NCBI GenBank assembly: GCA_963783095.1
Contig: CAWAMR010000008.1
Location: 682,001 to 746,000, forward strand
Direction: 5' to 3'
Source of the DNA: CAWAMR01 sp963783095
Lineage (GTDB): Bacteria > Planctomycetota > Planctomycetia > Gemmatales > Gemmataceae
DNA: 64,000 bases
Within the stretch, counting starts at the first letter, position 1. Each line of letters starts with the position of its first letter. This document shows positions 36,714 to 46,162 of the stretch, one piece after another. The notes under the pieces are model-generated. The model did no database searches. It had not been told where the DNA came from and was given only the letters and a program-made list of their open reading frames with translations. A program made the position numbers and the translations under genes.

Positions 36714-36787
36714 GCAAGCAATTTGACTTGCCAGTCAGTCAAACATCTTGCTTGCCATCCGTCCAACATCGTGCTACGTCTGCCGCC

Positions 36788-37496
36788 ATGATTATCGTGA
36801 TCGCGAATTCCAAGGGTGGCGTCGGCAAGTCAACGATTGCGGTACACATGTGCGTCTGGCTTGCCGAGCAAGGCCATCGGGTTATTCTTGCCGATTGCGA
36901 CATGCAGCATTCTTCTTCGCAGTGGCTCAATGAAATAGCGCCGGACATCCGGATCGAACGGCTCGACACCCCGGATGAAATCCTCGACAACATCCGGGCA
37001 CTCAATCAACAAGCCGATTATGTCATTGCCGACGGACCAGGCAGCAATCCGGAAAACACTCGCTCACTTCTGTTACACGGGGAATTTGCTTTTGTTCCGT
37101 GCAAAGCGAGCATGCTGGAAGTCCGAGGCACTGGCGCAAACGACAAAACTTCTTCGTCAGGTTCAACAGGTCCGCAACGGACGACCCTTTGCCACCATCA
37201 TTTTGTCGATGGTCGGCAAGCATTACCGCCTCACCAAGGATATGAAGGAGGCTGCCGAGGCACTTGACATGGGACTGGCTGACTCCGTTGTTAGCCAAAG
37301 GCAGGTTTACGCCGATGCGCCTGGACAGAAGGCCGTGGTATGGAAACTCGGCGCACGCGGCCGAAATGCCGGCAAAGAGATGAAAGAATTGTTCAAGGAG
37401 ATCTTGCCGTTCGCCTGCAAAAGAATCGCGACCAAAAGCCGCACTGCCAAAACCACCACTTCAGACGTGACCATTCCCGAAATTCAATACGTTTAA
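36788..37496 (+). CDS. parA: ParA-type partition ATPase, frameshifted
   Basis: The ATG at 36788 gives MIIVIANSKGGVGKSTIAVH, the deviant Walker A of ParA, then VILADCDMQHSSSQWL (switch I region) and YVIADGPGSNPENTR (Walker B). After FVPCKASMLEVR the frame breaks near 37,125, and the protein continues in another frame as KLLRQVQQVRNGRPFATII, LSMVGKHYRLTKDMKEA to 37496. ~235 residues, a small type Ib ParA without an N-terminal HTH. It segregates plasmid copies with the downstream small partner. Confidence 0.8.
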
Positions 37497-37516
37497 GCCT
37501 TTTGAAAGGAATAACT

Positions 37517-37852
37517 ATGGCCGAACGCCGCCCACTCACCGAAGGATTAAAACCCGAGCCCGAGCTTGACCCGGAGGCGGTCCGGGCATTCGTCTTTCAA
37601 AAGAAGATGCCGCCAGACAAAAAACCCCCGGCACCCAAGACCGTTTCGTCACCCTTGCCGGCGGGCAATCCCAACCCTGCCAATCAATCGGCGCGGGTTC
37701 CATTCGGTGCGCGTATCCGTGCCGACCTTTTCTATGCCTTGAAACGCGCCTCGTTTGACCGGCAATTGCAGGGAATCGAGCCCAACACGTTGCAGGACAT
37801 CGTGGAGGAAGCCCTTACGCCGTGGTTGAAAAAGAACGGTTATCTGTCATAG
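37517..37852 (+). CDS. Probable ParG/ParB-like partition partner
   Basis: 111 residues, GAAAGGA before the ATG. A disordered Pro/Lys-rich N-terminus (PPDKKPPAPKTVSSP) precedes a ~50-residue helical domain: FGARIRADLFYALKRASF and NTLQDIVEEALTPWLKKNG, which looks like a ribbon-helix-helix DNA-binding domain. Position directly after parA and the tail-plus-RHH layout match ParG-type centromere-binding proteins. Assignment is inference. Confidence 0.6.
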   Translation: MAERRPLTEGLKPEPELDPEAVRAFVFQKKMPPDKKPPAPKTVSSPLPAGNPNPANQSARVPFGARIRADLFYALKRASFDRQLQGIEPNTLQDIVEEALTPWLKKNGYLS

Positions 37853-37885
37853 TCGCCTTCTTACCATTGCAAAGGACGTGACTTT

Positions 37886-38870
37886 ATGACCGAATACCCC
37901 ACGCAACTGACTCGCCACCAGGAAAAGTTGATCGACGCCTCAACCGCCATTCGTGGGGAACCACCATCACGCATCGATTTCCTGCATACGATTCAATGTC
38001 AGTTGGGACTGCCCTACAAAAACCCCGGCGACCAGGTGCGCGAATGGGATCGCAAGCAAGGCAATGCATCGCTGCGTATCGAAGCGGGTTCGGCAATGGA
38101 TCCGCAAACCGGCAAATTCGTGCATCTGGGACTTCCCTATGGCGAAAAACCCAGGCTGGTCCTCATCCATCTGGCCAGTGAAGCCGTGCGCACTGGAAAC
38201 CCCGTCGTCGATGTTGAGAATACGATGACCTCTTTCGCCCGCTCACTGGGTCTGGAAACCAATGGCCGGCAGTTGAAGGGGTTGAAGGATCAACTCGCCC
38301 GCCTTGCCTCAGCGACCATTCGCATGGGCGTGGTAGAGGAGGGGAGGGCGGTACAGGTCAATACGCAGATCGTGGCCGCTTTCGACCTGTGGTTCCCGAA
38401 AAAGCCCGACCAGCGCGGTGCTGTGGCCCTCGACCGTTCGACTAAGCGAAGAGTATTTCCAGAGCCTGGGCAAACACGCCGTCCCGCTCGACCATCGCGC
38501 CGTCGCCGTCCTTTCTTCGTCCTCGATGGCGCTCGATGTCTATGCTTGGCTGGCCCAGCGGCTGCACCGCATCCCGCAAGGCAAACCCCAGAAAATCACC
38601 TGGGTCGCAATGTATGAGCAGTTCGGACAAGGGTTTGGCCGCATCCGGGATTTTCGGCGGAACTTTCTGCAAACGCTCCATCAGGTTCAAGCCGCATATC
38701 CGCACGCCAGGTTTACGTCCGACGAGGGCGGCTTGACGCTATCTCACAGTCCGCCGCCCGTGCCGCCACGGTTCTTTGGTTCGCTTTCCAGCAAGAAGGC
38801 CAGCGTGACACCGGCGAGCCACGGTAACTTCAGTCGCGCCCCCATCACTGGCCAAGTCCACGGTAGGTGA
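37886..38870 (+). CDS. repA: Plasmid replication initiator RepA, frameshifted
   Basis: MTEYPTQLTRHQEKLIDAS begins the protein; IASEAV-type segment LVLIHLASEAVRTGNPVVDV and ARSLGLETNGRQLKGLKDQL belong to the RepA_C (PF04796) initiator family. A shift at ~38,418 moves the end to LWPSTVRLSEEYFQSLGKHA, VPLDHRAVAVLSSSSMALDV and GRIRDFRRNFLQTLHQVQ. Joined length is ~325 residues, normal for the family. The initiator binds the iterons immediately downstream and loads the replication machinery. Confidence 0.8.
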
Positions 38871-39240
38871 GGCTCAGAACAATTCATTGGCTGATAGCAG
38901 CAACGAACTAAGTGTCTGAATTGTCTCGATGCCACCACGGTCAATAAGTCGCGCACCGGAGTAGGGGAGGGGAGCCACGGTAACTTAGTCGCGCCTAGTT
39001 CGTGCTTAGAAACGGCAGATCAGGAGGTTTGGAACGCGCAGGCATGTCCTAAGCGGAATAATAAGTCACTGGTCGGTCGTGCCTGAGCCACGGTAACTTA
39101 GTCGCGCCCTGGGTTGGGGATAAGGGAGGGGAGGGGCCAGTTATCCACGGCAACTTAGTCGCTCTCCGGCACGGTAACTTGGTCGCGGGGGTCACGGCGT
39201 TCCGCGGGTTACAGGACGGTAACTTGGTCGCACAAACCTA
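38819..39240 (+). repeat. Iterons / probable origin of vegetative replication
   Basis: About six direct copies of CACGGTAACTTAGTCGCGCC or close variants: 38820-38840 (one extra base), 38976-38995, 39089-39108, 39146-39163, 39170-39187 and 39215-39232. Spacing is irregular, tighter at the end. An AT-rich stretch (TATATAAGAACCTATATC, ~39,240) follows and could be the melting region. Downstream of repA this is the expected arrangement of a theta-replicating iteron plasmid. Confidence 0.8.
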
Positions 39241-39576
39241 TATAAGAACCTATATCTTACTTCCTGTAGTTGGGACGGTGTTTCTGTGGACAAGTAGAGG
39301 AAGGAAAGTGGCATCCAGGAAAGGGGTGGGGGCATACGTTATATTCGGCTTGGGGAAGACAGGAGAGTGCGGAGGAGGTGAGGCCGCTACCCCTCCACCC
39401 TAAAACCAAAAACCTCTCCACATGCCACATAATTGGCTTTCCTTGGAATGCTCATTTGGGGTCTGATTTTTCACTTTCGCCGACTTTGTTGCTTCGTGAT
39501 TGATCGTACTAACTAAACGAATCACCATGATCCGATTGAGTGATTTTCGAATCCAGAAAAGTTTTATGAGACATTC

Positions 39577-39966
39577 ATGCGTAAATTGGTAAAGGCACTT
39601 TTGTGTCCCGCTCGGAACATCGAAGAGATGGGATTGCCTTCTACTCTAAAAGCCCCCGTACTCGCAAGTCGCCTTCTGGTACTCTCGCCCTTCAAGCAGA
39701 CGACCCGCCGAACGACAGCGAAGCTGGCCGATGAATGCAACGGTTTCGTCGTGGCCTTGGCAAACGAAGTGTTCGTCGCTTTCAAGAGCGAAGGCTACAA
39801 AACCGAACAGCTATGCCGCGACCTAATCTCAGCGGGAAGGCCGGTCTTAACCTTTGATGCCCCCTCTAACGGTCGGCTGATTGCAATGGGCAGCACTCCC
39901 GTTACGATGGCCGCACTGGCGGTGCGCTGGATCGAGAAGGGCAGGATGCAGCAAAGGCAAAGTTAG
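39577..39966 (+). CDS. DprA-like (SLOG) C-terminal fragment
   Basis: 129 residues. VLASRLLVLSPFKQTTRRTT, ECNGFVVALANEVFVAFKSEG and YKTEQLCRDLISAGRPVLTFD resemble the C-terminal half of plasmid DprA/SLOG-like Rossmann proteins, which usually have ~150 more N-terminal residues. No ribosome binding site precedes the ATG. It is probably truncated by the junction to the iteron region; function doubtful. Confidence 0.45.
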   Translation: MRKLVKALLCPARNIEEMGLPSTLKAPVLASRLLVLSPFKQTTRRTTAKLADECNGFVVALANEVFVAFKSEGYKTEQLCRDLISAGRPVLTFDAPSNGRLIAMGSTPVTMAALAVRWIEKGRMQQRQS

Positions 39967-40091
39967 CTGAGTCGCGATTGTTTAGCCCCAAAGATTCTTT
40001 GGCCAAAGTGACGTTTATAGCCGAACCTTGATCATTTTACGAGCGTCTATCCCTTACCCTAGCGCTGCCTCGACAGGACAGGATTGGAACC

Positions 40092-41462
40092 ATGATTGAT
40101 CGGCACGAAATTGACGAAAAAAGTGTTGAACTTGGCGTCCATTCGTCGGACGTGCAAAGAGACTATGTATTCGGATGGCTCCTTGCTGGAATTTACTCGC
40201 AAAGCGAGTTGGGAAGGCAGTTGGTATTGAAGGGTGGAAACTGTCTTCGCAAGGCGTATTTTCCGTTTGGGCGATTTTCGGGCGATCTCGACTTCTCGGC
40301 AAGTCATCAAGTCGAACCCGACCAACTTGCAGTGGAACTAAACCGTATTTGCGAGTTTGTTCGAGACCGCGCCGCCGTAGCGTTTGACACAAAGCGCACA
40401 GTTGCACGGCCAAAAAAAGGAGCAGACGAGAATATTCAGGTTGTCGAAGCCCGTGTCTATTTCCGCGATTTCTATGGCAAAGAAAGTTCCATGATAATTA
40501 GCGTCCGTTTCGACGTGATGGAAATGGACCGGCTTTTTCTTCCAGTGCAAACCCGTCGCTTGATTCATGCATATTCTGATTTCGAGGCATGTCAGGCCGA
40601 TATCCGGTGCGTCAAACTTGAGGAGCAACTGGCGTCGAAAATGAAATGCCTCTTGCAGCGACGGCATGTCGCCGACTTATTCGATCTGGTCTTTTCGACC
40701 ATCATCCAACCAGAATTTGAAGTTAACCGCCGCGAGGTCATCACTACCTTCTTGAAAAAAACCATTTTTGGCCGGGATCCGGGCGTGGCCAAAGGACTAC
40801 TACTCGATCTCCCCCTCGCTGTCTTCCAGGGACTTTGGGACAAATACATTGTTTGCCCACTCAAAAGCAGAATTGAATTCAGTGCCTTGAATGTGGTCTT
40901 TCCCCGATTTATCGGTGATCTGTTTGGTGACATTCCAGTCAGCCATCAACCCACCGAATTCTTTCCTGCGGCGCTACGCAACCCGATCATGGAGGCCGGA
41001 CACACCCTCACTCTTCTGGACGTAACATACAACGGCGTGAATCGCCGCGTCGAGCCATACTCCTTGACCTACAAGGTTCGCAAGGACGGGGTAGGACGCG
41101 AATATTTTTATGTGTACGATCTCACAGGTGGTTCCTCCGGCCCAGGTATCAAAGCGCTCGTCGCTAGCGGAATGCAACACATCGCCAACACCGAAGAGCC
41201 GTTCGAGCCGCGTTTCCCAGTTGAAGTAACTAAGGCTGGTGAGCTTTCGGAGTCCCTCTATTTTGCGGGTCGTCGAGGGCCACGATCCGGCATTGTGCGT
41301 GCAAGACGCAGTCATCGGCGGTCACCGAAACAATATCGATATGTCGTTCAATGCACGATTTGCGGCAAGCGGTTTGGTCGGGTCAAATACAATGTACGCC
41401 TGAGACCCCACAAAGATAAGTATGGGAACCGTTGTGTAGGGCGATTCGGCCACATCGTCTGA
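40092..41462 (+). CDS. AbiEii-type nucleotidyltransferase toxin fused to a WYL-like domain and zinc finger
   Basis: 456 residues, intact. N-terminal ~220 residues: LVLKGGNCLRKAYFPFGRFS and GDLDFSASHQ, the G-G-x..G-D-L-D-F active site of the AbiEii/AbiGii nucleotidyltransferase family, with KLEEQLASKMKCLLQRRHVAD later. Residues ~315-395: TYNGVNRRVEPYSLTYKVRK, EYFYVYDL and FEPRFPVEV, a WYL-like ligand-binding pattern. The C-terminus has CTICGKRFGRVKY with further C/H residues, a likely zinc finger. No separate AbiEi antitoxin is adjacent. Probably a phage-defence effector that carries its own sensor. Confidence 0.7.
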   Translation: MIDRHEIDEKSVELGVHSSDVQRDYVFGWLLAGIYSQSELGRQLVLKGGNCLRKAYFPFGRFSGDLDFSASHQVEPDQLAVELNRICEFVRDRAAVAFDTKRTVARPKKGADENIQVVEARVYFRDFYGKESSMIISVRFDVMEMDRLFLPVQTRRLIHAYSDFEACQADIRCVKLEEQLASKMKCLLQRRHVADLFDLVFSTIIQPEFEVNRREVITTFLKKTIFGRDPGVAKGLLLDLPLAVFQGLWDKYIVCPLKSRIEFSALNVVFPRFIGDLFGDIPVSHQPTEFFPAALRNPIMEAGHTLTLLDVTYNGVNRRVEPYSLTYKVRKDGVGREYFYVYDLTGGSSGPGIKALVASGMQHIANTEEPFEPRFPVEVTKAGELSESLYFAGRRGPRSGIVRARRSHRRSPKQYRYVVQCTICGKRFGRVKYNVRLRPHKDKYGNRCVGRFGHIV

Positions 41463-41497
41463 TACGAGCACTGAACATGAATTCATTCTTGACCAAA

Positions 41498-41513
41498 CCT
41501 AGCTGCGGCTAGG
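41498..41513. terminator. Hairpin between convergent genes
   Basis: CCTAGC/GCTAGG with a TGCG loop lies between the convergent AbiEii-like and helicase genes. There is no clear T-run on either side, so a bidirectional terminator is only a possibility. Confidence 0.25.
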
Positions 41514-41582
41514 CGAGATGCTTTGCTATTCGCGAAAGAGTTGCCTCAGCATCTGCGATAATTGCACTCCGGAACCTGAAAC

Positions 41583-43916
41583 CTATTCCTCAATGAAGCC
41601 TCCTTGCACTGCATCCGAAAGCACGGAAGTTGGTGTTGCACTGGCCGAAAGTGCGAAAATAATCTGATACCGTGCCCGGGTGATGGCCAAGTAAAGTTCT
41701 CTGAGCAACTGTTGCTCAACTGCCGCAGCAAGCGCATCATTGTCAACAACTCTTGGCGGTGCAACTCCGTTCTCGGCCCCAACGACTATGACTGCGTCGA
41801 ACTCTTGTCCGCCGATGTGCGCTGGCCTACTCAATACTACAACGCCCTCTGTTGACGCGAGCCGCTGACCACGATGCTCAATAACCTGCAACGGGAGTTT
41901 AGTCTGACGAAGCGCCGTCAGGATCGCGACCCAATATTGCTCTGCCATACAAATCACCGCTACGCGCTGCATGTTCACGCTCCTTAGCGAGCCTATTTGC
42001 TTTTGAATGAACCTTCCCATATCCTGCTTGGAATCGGATTGTTTCTCGATCCTCGGCTTACGACAGCGCGTCGCGTCAACTTCCTCCGACGAAGCTGCAG
42101 TTTTGGTGAAATCCGGGAAATCTGGACCGAACAGGTCCGTGCTTCTTTGAATCACGAAGAATGCGAGCCGAACAATATCCTTGGACGACCGATGAATTGA
42201 AGACAAGCTTTCGTTCAACACGTTTTCGATGCCAAGCGATGCCAGCCCAGAGGATACGTGGTCATATATATCCTGTGCTTCATCAAGTGCAAAAACGACT
42301 GGCACGAAAGGAACCGTGGTTTTTCCCAGCAGCGGAAAAATTCGCCGCTCATTTTCGTTAAATAGCTGCATCTCATCGATGAATACATTATCGTATCCAA
42401 GTTCTCTTCTCTTCATTTCCCAGACTGGTGTTCTGAGCTTTCCGAGAAGTGATAATGCAACATCGTCGGAATCGAGCACTCGGTATTCGTCAAACATCCG
42501 TTTATGATACCGGTTGAATGTTTCGTAAACCAACTCTCGTTCTGACTGTCCCAAAACTCCGTGAAGTCGGCTAAGGGGTCGTTCGGATTGCACATATCGC
42601 TTCTCATCTCTCATGAGTCCGTGCCCCTTGATAGCCAACGAAATCTCCGACATCAGCAACCGCACGAGCACGTTCATCAGAACTGGAGTTTGCAAGACTT
42701 CCTTAAACAGCCGCGACTCGGCCACTTGCTTCGCTCGATCTTCAATCACGGACACTAAGGCTTCCTTTAGCACTTCAAGTTGAAACGCTTTAGCTTCGTG
42801 GGCGTCCGAATCAATAATCTGCGAGTTTTCAAGCGAGAGTTGGCTCTGACCGTATTCTGATAGTGTTAATATGTCCACTTTATTAGAGTTGCTATCATCG
42901 AATGCTTCCGAGTTTCCCTTAAGGATCTCAAACCTTGTCCGTACAGTCGCTGCCATTTTTGAATTATGCGCCAGATAAAGGACCCTAATCGCCCTTTGCG
43001 CTTTAGCAGCTTCAAAGACGCACCGCAAAGTAAGCAGTTGCATTAGCAGAGTTTTTCCAGAACCACCGGGGCCGATAATCCTTATCGGGTGCTTATGAAT
43101 CGCGTCTGAAGTCAGAAGACCACGTTGGATTGGTGAGAGCGGCGAATTGACAGCCATCCATTGATTGAACGTCCATGCAGACGTCAAATTGGCGGATCGT
43201 GCAGAAATACTGGTGGAGGTGGGAACGCTAACATGCCCGTACTCTGATGGAGGCTTAGCTTCGCCAAAGTAACCCCGAAGAATCTCTCGCAAAGGCACGA
43301 GTTCACTTGTTGGAAGAATCTCCTTTTGCCGAGCAGGATCGTACAGCTTCCGAGCGGTTGAAAGCAACTCATCCAGTGATGAAGAGAGTTGCTTGATTTC
43401 GTTCGCGAGCCTTGGGAGATCCTTGTCTGGACCTGAAACGATGATTGACCGTAAAGACACACCCCTGACTCTCGCTTCCCTTTCTACATAGCCGATACTT
43501 GCTTGTCGGGCCTCATTTCCTCGACCTGACAAACAGGTATGAGCACCATTGGGATGCGAACGATGAATATATGCACCGTCGATAAGAAGTCCTTGCAAAC
43601 GATTACTCACAACATACAAGCTACGCTCGAAAACCTCACGCAAAATAGATGACATGCTGCCAATCGCATCCAGATCGATAAACCCCCAGCTGTCGTCTCC
43701 GGAGCCAGAAGAGTAGTCCACATTCCAAACAGCAATTACCTCGCCATCCGCAGCAGCGGATAGACGAACTGCGCCTTCTACGAATTCTTTACTCGACAGA
43801 CTTTCTCTCGCCTCCGAATCAAACGCGAGACGACAGATCTCGTCTACAACAGCGACACGCGTCAAAAGCCAAGTAGCGGTCGGCTCAGTAATTGCGAGGT
43901 AGTTCATGTGATTCAC
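41583..43916 (-). CDS. SF1 (UvrD/Rep-like) helicase of a two-gene defence-type locus
   Basis: 777 residues, intact. Residues 1-~260 are a unique N-terminal region without a recognised domain. Then IRIIGPGGSGKTLLMQLLT (Walker A), a long helical insert, YDNVFIDEMQLFNENERR (Walker B), VVFALDEAQDIYD, STEGVVVLSRPAHIGGQEFD and LLRELYLAITRARYQIIF (motifs V-VI). It is followed in order of translation from the gene at 43885, overlapping it by 32 bases, so the two form one operon. Helicases of this type with a unique N-domain are typical of phage-defence systems. Confidence 0.75.
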   Translation of the reverse strand: MNHMNYLAITEPTATWLLTRVAVVDEICRLAFDSEARESLSSKEFVEGAVRLSAAADGEVIAVWNVDYSSGSGDDSWGFIDLDAIGSMSSILREVFERSLYVVSNRLQGLLIDGAYIHRSHPNGAHTCLSGRGNEARQASIGYVEREARVRGVSLRSIIVSGPDKDLPRLANEIKQLSSSLDELLSTARKLYDPARQKEILPTSELVPLREILRGYFGEAKPPSEYGHVSVPTSTSISARSANLTSAWTFNQWMAVNSPLSPIQRGLLTSDAIHKHPIRIIGPGGSGKTLLMQLLTLRCVFEAAKAQRAIRVLYLAHNSKMAATVRTRFEILKGNSEAFDDSNSNKVDILTLSEYGQSQLSLENSQIIDSDAHEAKAFQLEVLKEALVSVIEDRAKQVAESRLFKEVLQTPVLMNVLVRLLMSEISLAIKGHGLMRDEKRYVQSERPLSRLHGVLGQSERELVYETFNRYHKRMFDEYRVLDSDDVALSLLGKLRTPVWEMKRRELGYDNVFIDEMQLFNENERRIFPLLGKTTVPFVPVVFALDEAQDIYDHVSSGLASLGIENVLNESLSSIHRSSKDIVRLAFFVIQRSTDLFGPDFPDFTKTAASSEEVDATRCRKPRIEKQSDSKQDMGRFIQKQIGSLRSVNMQRVAVICMAEQYWVAILTALRQTKLPLQVIEHRGQRLASTEGVVVLSRPAHIGGQEFDAVIVVGAENGVAPPRVVDNDALAAAVEQQLLRELYLAITRARYQIIFALSASATPTSVLSDAVQGGFIEE

Positions 43917-44799
43917 CGCTTAAGTGATTGACGTAGTCATCAACTGTACCCGGAGAGAAGTCCGGCGATCCTATTCTACCATAGAGCGAGATGAACCTGG
44001 ATAGCAAATCAGACATGAATCTTGAACGCACTCTGAGCATTTTCATGGGGCGATAAGCCGAAAAGGCCGCTGAACAGGGGTAAACACATGCGACAGCGGA
44101 CATGACCGATTGCCAGTCCCGGTCAGGCGTGACAAGGCTTAGGTCCAAAAACTCGAGTGGGACGGTCAATGGATAACGAAAGAGTGCCACACTATGGCGG
44201 TTTAGAGCCGACCACTTAGTTGGCTGCTGATCACATGGCAAAAAGTGAATGTCAGACCTGAGGCTGTTCCTCACAACCCGTGCACAAAGGCTAGAAAACT
44301 CCTTTTCTCCATAAAGAGATTTAACGCTCTCTTTTCGGTTCGCGAGGCTGACTCCAGCAAGAATCGAGCGAAGAATCGCTAGTCCACATTCAGCTCGTGC
44401 CTTTGCAACCGCTTCCTTTTGCCCACCAGGCCGGGCCGCTATCGTTTCATTGAGGAGTTGGCACATTGAATCAATAGAACCGATATTGACACGGTCATTG
44501 CTATTCGCTTGAAGTCGCAGAGTCACGCCGGCGGCAATGAGTTGTCCCTCCGTGGCACGAAGTATGTCAGGTAAATGGTCTCTTGCAGTGAGAAAATCAT
44601 TCACGGCTACAATAGGGACAAAAGTAACCGCCTCCACCTTCCTATTCGCTAGGTCACATGCTGGCGTAATAACGAGGGCCGGAGTTCTTGTGAAAGGAAG
44701 GATCCCGAATGTCGGAAAATGCGTCCATACATCTCCCGGCGTATGGTCGTTTGATGGAAAATAATCGAAATACTCACTTGCTCCGATAGGCGAGTTCAT
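43885..44799 (-). CDS. Partner protein of the helicase (ITPACDL family)
   Basis: 304 residues, intact, first gene of the helicase operon. N-terminus FPSNDHTPGDVWTHFPTFG, LPFTRTPALVITPACDLANR and VTFVPIVAVNDF; a 'viT-x-x-C-D-ha' motif is shared with small proteins that precede helicases or kinases in defence operons. Later KWSALNRHSVALFRYPL and LEFLDLSLV. No membrane segment. The function of this family is unknown to me; association with the helicase is strong because the genes overlap. Confidence 0.6.
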   Translation of the reverse strand: MNSPIGASEYFDYFPSNDHTPGDVWTHFPTFGILPFTRTPALVITPACDLANRKVEAVTFVPIVAVNDFLTARDHLPDILRATEGQLIAAGVTLRLQANSNDRVNIGSIDSMCQLLNETIAARPGGQKEAVAKARAECGLAILRSILAGVSLANRKESVKSLYGEKEFSSLCARVVRNSLRSDIHFLPCDQQPTKWSALNRHSVALFRYPLTVPLEFLDLSLVTPDRDWQSVMSAVACVYPCSAAFSAYRPMKMLRVRSRFMSDLLSRFISLYGRIGSPDFSPGTVDDYVNHLSGESHELPRNY

Positions 44800-45178
44800 T
44801 CTCTTTATCCTCAGTTAGCCGAGTACGTTGCTACAATAAGCCTGTGCAATCCTCGGCAGTTTGTACCTCGATTGTCAGTGGTGCGATCGGCCACGCCAGA
44901 GTTGCCGCGCCAGCGACAATTGTCCGCAATGCCGCCCGATTTGCGCGTCGGGGCGGTGTACTCTGCTGATTCGAGATGGCTGGTCTAGGGATCACAAAAT
45001 CCAGGTTGCATGGCCATTTGACCACTACTTTTTGCTTCGCATCTTCGATCACCAGTTCGCTATTCTATTTTCGCCGCAATACCCAGACAACTCGATCAGC
45101 TCGCATGACTGAAAGAAGGGGGTTCAATGCTCTCGCCGACTGCGCCTCCCCCCTGTTGCCCCTCTAGCTCCGACGACA
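44800..45178. other. Intergenic region
   Basis: About 380 bases between the helicase operon start and the convergent end of the DUF3644 gene. It should hold the promoter of the minus-strand helicase operon. No gene or marked repeat is seen. Confidence 0.4.
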
Positions 45179-46162
45179 TCAGCTCTTTGATCTTTTGGTG
45201 TAATGCTTGTCGAATTCTTGCAAGATGTTTGGATTGTAAAATGACTGCTTGGGACTTCGGGCGTTCCCAGGGTTAAGTAGCCGGACGATCACGTACTTTT
45301 TAATTTGCTCCAACGGTTTCTTGATACCGTAGAACCTCGCGTTCGTAGTGAAATTCAAGTACCTTCGCCTCATCGTGTCGCACAATTCCTTGTACGTCCA
45401 CGGATAGTTCTTAAGCATATCTTCCTCGACAACAGCAACGCGGGGTGCCTTGGGATCGTCGGTATACTGGAACTCAACAGCCGAGGCATCTTTGGCACGC
45501 ACGAGTTTCGTTTCCAGGCGCAGTGCTACGGCTTGCCGGCACGGTTCGGTATGCTCGTCCCCTTCCTTTTCGAGGCCGTCGAGGTACTCAATGAGGCGCT
45601 TCACCTGTTCAGGGTACTTGGCCAGAGATGCGGGCTTTGCTGCCTCAAAGCCGTGGTAAAACGAGATCGGCATGAGGAAGAAGTTATAGTTTGACAGGTC
45701 GAGTTGGAACCATTCGATGATCAGTTGCAAGAAATTGCGCAGCGATGCAGTGCCGACCTCCAGAACCCGCTTGCCAAGGTACAAATCCTTGTTGATGAAG
45801 TGCGCGGCATTGTCCCGGATCTCAATCACGGCGAGGATGTTGTCGTGGCAGGCCTTCTCGAAACCCGAGTGCTTGTCTTCCAGCAGCTTTGCCGCCAGGT
45901 AGACGACGCCAAGCGTAATGGGATTGCCCGACCGGTTCGTCTTTGGCACCTTGCTTCCGGCCCCATCGGTCAATTCATATAGGCTTTCAATGGCTTCCTT
46001 GTGGTCAGCTAGCCACTTTGCCTTGAGTAACAGTTCCCAGCCGTTCAGCATCAGCAATGAGAACGCTTCTTCGCGGTAAGAGAAATTTGGCTTGTTGTAG
46101 ATCTCAATCGCGGCTACAGTTGCCAGCACTGCTTTGGCAGCAAGTTCTGCGCTTAGTGACAT
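45179..46162 (-). CDS. DUF3644 domain protein
   Basis: 327 residues from ATG 46162; AAAGGA six bases upstream. KPNFSYREEAFSLLMLNGWE and LLLKAKWLADHKEAI are the DUF3644 signature near the N-terminus; EIRDNAAHFINKDLY (R-D-N-x-x-H) fits a HEPN-type RNase site, followed by a long helical region. DUF3644 proteins are common in defence islands, often alone. A HEPN-like RNase activity is inference from the R-x4-6-H motif. Confidence 0.7.
   Translation of the reverse strand: MSLSAELAAKAVLATVAAIEIYNKPNFSYREEAFSLLMLNGWELLLKAKWLADHKEAIESLYELTDGAGSKVPKTNRSGNPITLGVVYLAAKLLEDKHSGFEKACHDNILAVIEIRDNAAHFINKDLYLGKRVLEVGTASLRNFLQLIIEWFQLDLSNYNFFLMPISFYHGFEAAKPASLAKYPEQVKRLIEYLDGLEKEGDEHTEPCRQAVALRLETKLVRAKDASAVEFQYTDDPKAPRVAVVEEDMLKNYPWTYKELCDTMRRRYLNFTTNARFYGIKKPLEQIKKYVIVRLLNPGNARSPKQSFYNPNILQEFDKHYTKRSKS

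Larger units (their letters stand above)
35881..36787. promoter_or_regulatory. Partition (parS/parC-like) and promoter region
   Basis: About 900 gene-free bases before parA. At 36246-36260 there is a CATCG/CGATG hairpin, and at 36275 a 14-base copy of the oriT-like string. 36,305-36,460 is full of short repeats built from GTTAAC, CAGTCA and TTGTC. Two perfect palindromic pairs follow: 18 bp at 36584-36601/36621-36638 and 12 bp at 36672-36683/36702-36713. Such clustered symmetry directly upstream of parA is what a centromere and autoregulatory operator of a plasmid look like; the role is inferred. Confidence 0.55.

Noticed and set aside
38819..39240. Iteron array considered as a CRISPR array
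   Set aside because: Repeat spacing is irregular (about 25-155 bases), copies vary, and there are no cas genes; its position after repA fits iterons.
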